This document shows, piece by piece, positions 12,337-14,032 of a DNA stretch of 14,032 bases (the first letter of the stretch is position 1; every line of letters begins with the position of its first letter). Source of the DNA: an uncultured Patescibacteria group bacterium (GTDB lineage Bacteria > Patescibacteriota > Microgenomatia > UBA1406 > GWC2-37-13); contig CALLVF010000065.1 of assembly GCA_938010745.1 (NCBI GenBank), forward strand, positions 1 to 14,032. The letters are read 5' to 3'. A model generated the notes under the pieces. The model was not told the DNA's origin. It ran no database searches and was given only the letters and a program-made list of their open reading frames with translations. The position numbers were made by a program, and so were the translations under genes.

Positions 12337-13545
12337 TCAATTACTTGAGGTATTTTCGTAAATAAGTACTGTTGGCTGATCATAAACAGTAAAAGTCTCC
12401 TCAATCCAACTATCTGGATAACGGATAAATTTATAATAAAAGGGCAAAAATTCTTTGATTTTTTTATAACAAACTCCAGCAATTTTAATTTGTTTTTGAC
12501 AATCATTATTTAGTAAAGCCTGATAATAATCACTCATCTTTGGATATCTTGCCGGAGCTGTTGGTATACTCCCCCAACCTCGATTTGATGAGAGAATATA
12601 ATAATCTGCTTTACTTAATAAGCTAGTCATTATTTTCCACTTTTCTTGAGTGTCTGGATCAAAAACTGGCAGCAGCTCAACCTGAAAACTCTTACCATAA
12701 TTTTTTTCAACAAAAAGCGGCAATGGATCATCCCAGTGCTCACCTAAAATAATGGAGTGATTTTTTAGGTTTTTATAAATCCACTCTGAAGCCTCAACTC
12801 GAGTGTTTTTGTGAAAATAAATTGTTGAAAAAAGAAAGGGCCAGAGAAGAAGTATAATGTAGAACGTAGAACGAAGAACGTATAAAAAAATTTTACTTTT
12901 AAAAAATTTAACCCAAATTACCAATAACCAATTACTAATAACACTTATCCCTACTCCCCCAAAAATAGCAAAAAAAGGATAAAGATAAATTGTATAGCGG
13001 ATTGATTTAACTAGTTCTAAAGACTGATATAAGAAGTAACTAACTACCCAAAGTAAAGTTAAAATTAAAATAATTTTATTATTTTGAATTTTTAATTGGA
13101 ATTTTAAATTTTTAACTTTTAATTTTAAATTTCTAAAAATCACAAACATACCTACCACCATAACCAAAAAATTAACCGGCCCTAAACCAACAAAAAAAGT
13201 TGTTGATAAAAGGGCCCAAACTGGTTTATTTATCCACTGTACTCCAGGCGGATACCATGCGTCTTTACTCATAAAATAATTTAATTGATTAATGCTAAAA
13301 ACAAAATTTTCACTTAATCTCAAATCAAAAAAATTACTGTTTTTAAAATAATAGGGATTAGCTAATCGAAGAGTAAAATAAGAAACAATAAAATAAAGTA
13401 TAAAGTAAAAAAAAGGATAACGAAGAAAATATAATTTAAAACCTGCAAAAGAGAATTTATTACTTAAAAAACAAAGAGTATGAGGTAAATTTTTTTTTAA
13501 AGCCTTTTTATTTTTATAATTGGCTTTTTTCTTCGTTTTAATAAT
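12337..13545 (-). CDS. C-terminal part of a GT39/ArnT-like membrane glycosyltransferase, no proper start
   Basis: The frame is open from the TAG at 13546-13548 to TGA 12337, with no ATG until far inside; TTG 13323 is the first usual start codon but has no supporting signal. Similarity clearly continues upstream of it: LRLANPYYF (13371-13345), then FFDLRLSENF, and after the TTG WYPPGVQWINKP and several membrane segments. These are the middle and C-terminal marks of GT-C glycosyltransferases that use lipid-linked sugars outside the membrane. The soluble tail begins around EASEWIYKNLKNHSIILGEHWDDPLPLF. The N-terminal catalytic region with the acidic motif is missing. Four heptamer tracts lie in the frame. 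A fragment of matching type, but of the N-terminal half, starts head to head at about 13480. The gene is broken by rearrangement, or the assembly is. Confidence 0.75.
   Translation of the reverse strand: MIKTKKKANYKNKKALKKNLPHTLCFLSNKFSFAGFKLYFLRYPFFYFILYFIVSYFTLRLANPYYFKNSNFFDLRLSENFVFSINQLNYFMSKDAWYPPGVQWINKPVWALLSTTFFVGLGPVNFLVMVVGMFVIFRNLKLKVKNLKFQLKIQNNKIILILTLLWVVSYFLYQSLELVKSIRYTIYLYPFFAIFGGVGISVISNWLLVIWVKFFKSKIFLYVLRSTFYIILLLWPFLFSTIYFHKNTRVEASEWIYKNLKNHSIILGEHWDDPLPLFVEKNYGKSFQVELLPVFDPDTQEKWKIMTSLLSKADYYILSSNRGWGSIPTAPARYPKMSDYYQALLNNDCQKQIKIAGVCYKKIKEFLPFYYKFIRYPDSWIEETFTVYDQPTVLIYENTSSN
12859..12886. repeat. Four heptamer repeats inside the GT39-like gene
   Basis: GTAGAAC twice, GAAGAAC, GTATAAA. 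On the minus strand the tract encodes part of a membrane segment (LRSTFYI). Confidence 0.7.
12921..12941. repeat. Three heptamer repeats, near-copy of the FemAB tract
   Basis: CCAATAA, CCAATTA, CTAATAA differ from the first three units at 717-737 by only two bases, although the genes are unrelated. The minus strand reads SNWLLVIWV here. Confidence 0.75.
13085..13133. repeat. Seven heptamer repeats inside the GT39-like gene
   Basis: TGAATTT, TTAATTG, GAATTTT, AAATTTT, TAACTTT, TAATTTT, AAATTTC in unbroken register. The minus strand reads a Lys/Leu/Asn stretch (NLKLKVKNLKFQLKIQNN) between two membrane segments, unlike its surroundings. Confidence 0.75.
13394..13407. repeat. Two exact heptamers near the broken 5' end of the GT39-like gene
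   Basis: TAAAGTA occurs twice in a row, within a wider AT tract from about 13374. Because of this, the open frame upstream of LRLANPYYF may be repeat-derived rather than conserved protein. Confidence 0.55.
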
Positions 13546-14032
13546 CTAAACTGGGATAGTAATTTTCATCTTCATCCAGATGAGCGATTTTTAACAATGG
13601 TTGGCAATGCGATGGTTTTGCCAAAAAACATTAGCGAATATTTTGATCAAAAGATTTCAAAACTTAATCCCTACAATCTTGGCTATAACTTTTTTGTTTA
13701 TGGAAGTTTTCCTTTAATTTTAAATAAGTATTTAGCAGTATTTAACAATAAAGATAATTATAACAATTTTACTCTTCAGGGAAGATTTTTATCAGCGTTT
13801 TTTGATTTTTTGGTAATAATTTTAGTTTATAAAACAGCCAAATTATTGTTGGAGATTTTGAAAACCTGTCTGCCGGTAGGCAGGCAAGTTAAGAATGACA
13901 AGAAAAAAATTTTTTTTAATTATCTACCAATTTTTTCTGCTTTATTTTATGCTATTTCTGTTTATCCAATTCAATCATCTCATTTTTTCACTACTGATAC
14001 TTTTTTAAACTTTTTTATGTTTGGCAGCTTTT
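13501..14032 (+). CDS. N-terminal part of a GT39/ArnT-like membrane glycosyltransferase, no valid start, runs off window
   Basis: The frame is open from 13501 to the right edge (177 codons). It encodes a first membrane segment, FIFIIGFFLRF, then FHLHPDERFLTMVGNAM, the first outer loop with the acidic Asp-Glu motif that is catalytic in GT-C enzymes, then YNFFVYGSFPLIL and the later YPIQSSHFFTTDTFLNFF. All are typical N-terminal marks. The first in-frame ATG downstream (13597) would remove the acidic motif. An in-frame ATG does exist at 13480, but TAA codons follow at 13486 and 13498: ATG AGG TAA ATT TTT TTT TAA AGC. With AAA in both places the start would be a natural MRKIFFKSLF, so two nonsense changes are possible. 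A GC-rich palindrome (13867-13886) encodes CLPVGRQ in a loop. Confidence 0.75.
13867..13886. repeat. GC-rich palindrome inside the GT39-like N-terminal fragment
   Basis: TGTCTGCC-GGTA-GGCAGGCA pairs over 8 bp with one T-G pair and a 4-nt loop. It is translated in frame as CLPVGRQ, a peptide often met in predicted CPR proteins, as I recall it, where this palindrome type lands in genes. Its base composition differs sharply from the flanks. Confidence 0.7.

Noticed and set aside
12329..12340. Palindrome TTGATTAATCAA between convergent genes as a terminator
   Set aside because: No loop and no following T-run; it is within what AT-rich DNA gives by chance.

Overview
The window is very AT-rich, has tightly packed genes and shows no convincing Shine-Dalgarno sites close to start codons. 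At least one gene has a promoter placed for a leaderless mRNA. Together with the gene set, this suggests a small-genome bacterium of the Candidate Phyla Radiation (Patescibacteria), perhaps Microgenomates-like. The set includes a divergent LCP-like protein, an Lgt-like protein, a TraR/DksA zinc-finger protein, a HAD-GT4 fusion and GT-C glycosyltransferase pieces with short palindromic inserts. The lineage is an inference from style and gene content; no rRNA or other marker is present.

Layout. 1-1078 (+): a FemA/FemB-like aminoacyltransferase that runs in from the left edge. 1106-1969 (-): a NodB-type polysaccharide deacetylase, convergent with it. 1970-2982: about 1 kb with no believable gene but with direct repeats, inverted repeats, hairpins and one consensus DnaA box. 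2983-4548 (-): a multi-pass membrane protein downstream of yebC. 4651-5448 (+): a TPR protein divergent from yebC, with overlapping -10 elements between them. 5400-8261 (-): a three-gene operon of a Kef-type antiporter with a TrkA-N domain, an LCP/LytR_C-like anchored protein and a small membrane protein. 8262-8637: a repeat-filled spacer. 8638-9700 (-): a degenerate Lgt-like protein whose 3' end overlaps a TraR/DksA-like gene by 86 nt. 9784-12304 (+): a HAD-GT4 fusion overlapping a SAM methyltransferase. 12337-14032: two halves of GT39/ArnT-like (GT-C) glycosyltransferases, head to head, neither with a sound start.

Function. Most genes point to the cell envelope: peptidoglycan cross-bridge synthesis, glycan deacetylation, glycosyl transfer in the cytoplasm and across the membrane, an LCP-like anchored protein and cation/proton exchange. 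YebC and the TraR/DksA-like protein represent translation and transcription control.

Three features stand out. First, degenerate seven-base tandem repeats occur in one intergenic spacer and also inside at least three coding genes, at places that look like protein loops. Second, GC-rich palindromes are dropped into AT-rich DNA, twice within reading frames. Third, the glycosyltransferase at the right end appears split and inverted, or misassembled, near position 13,480.
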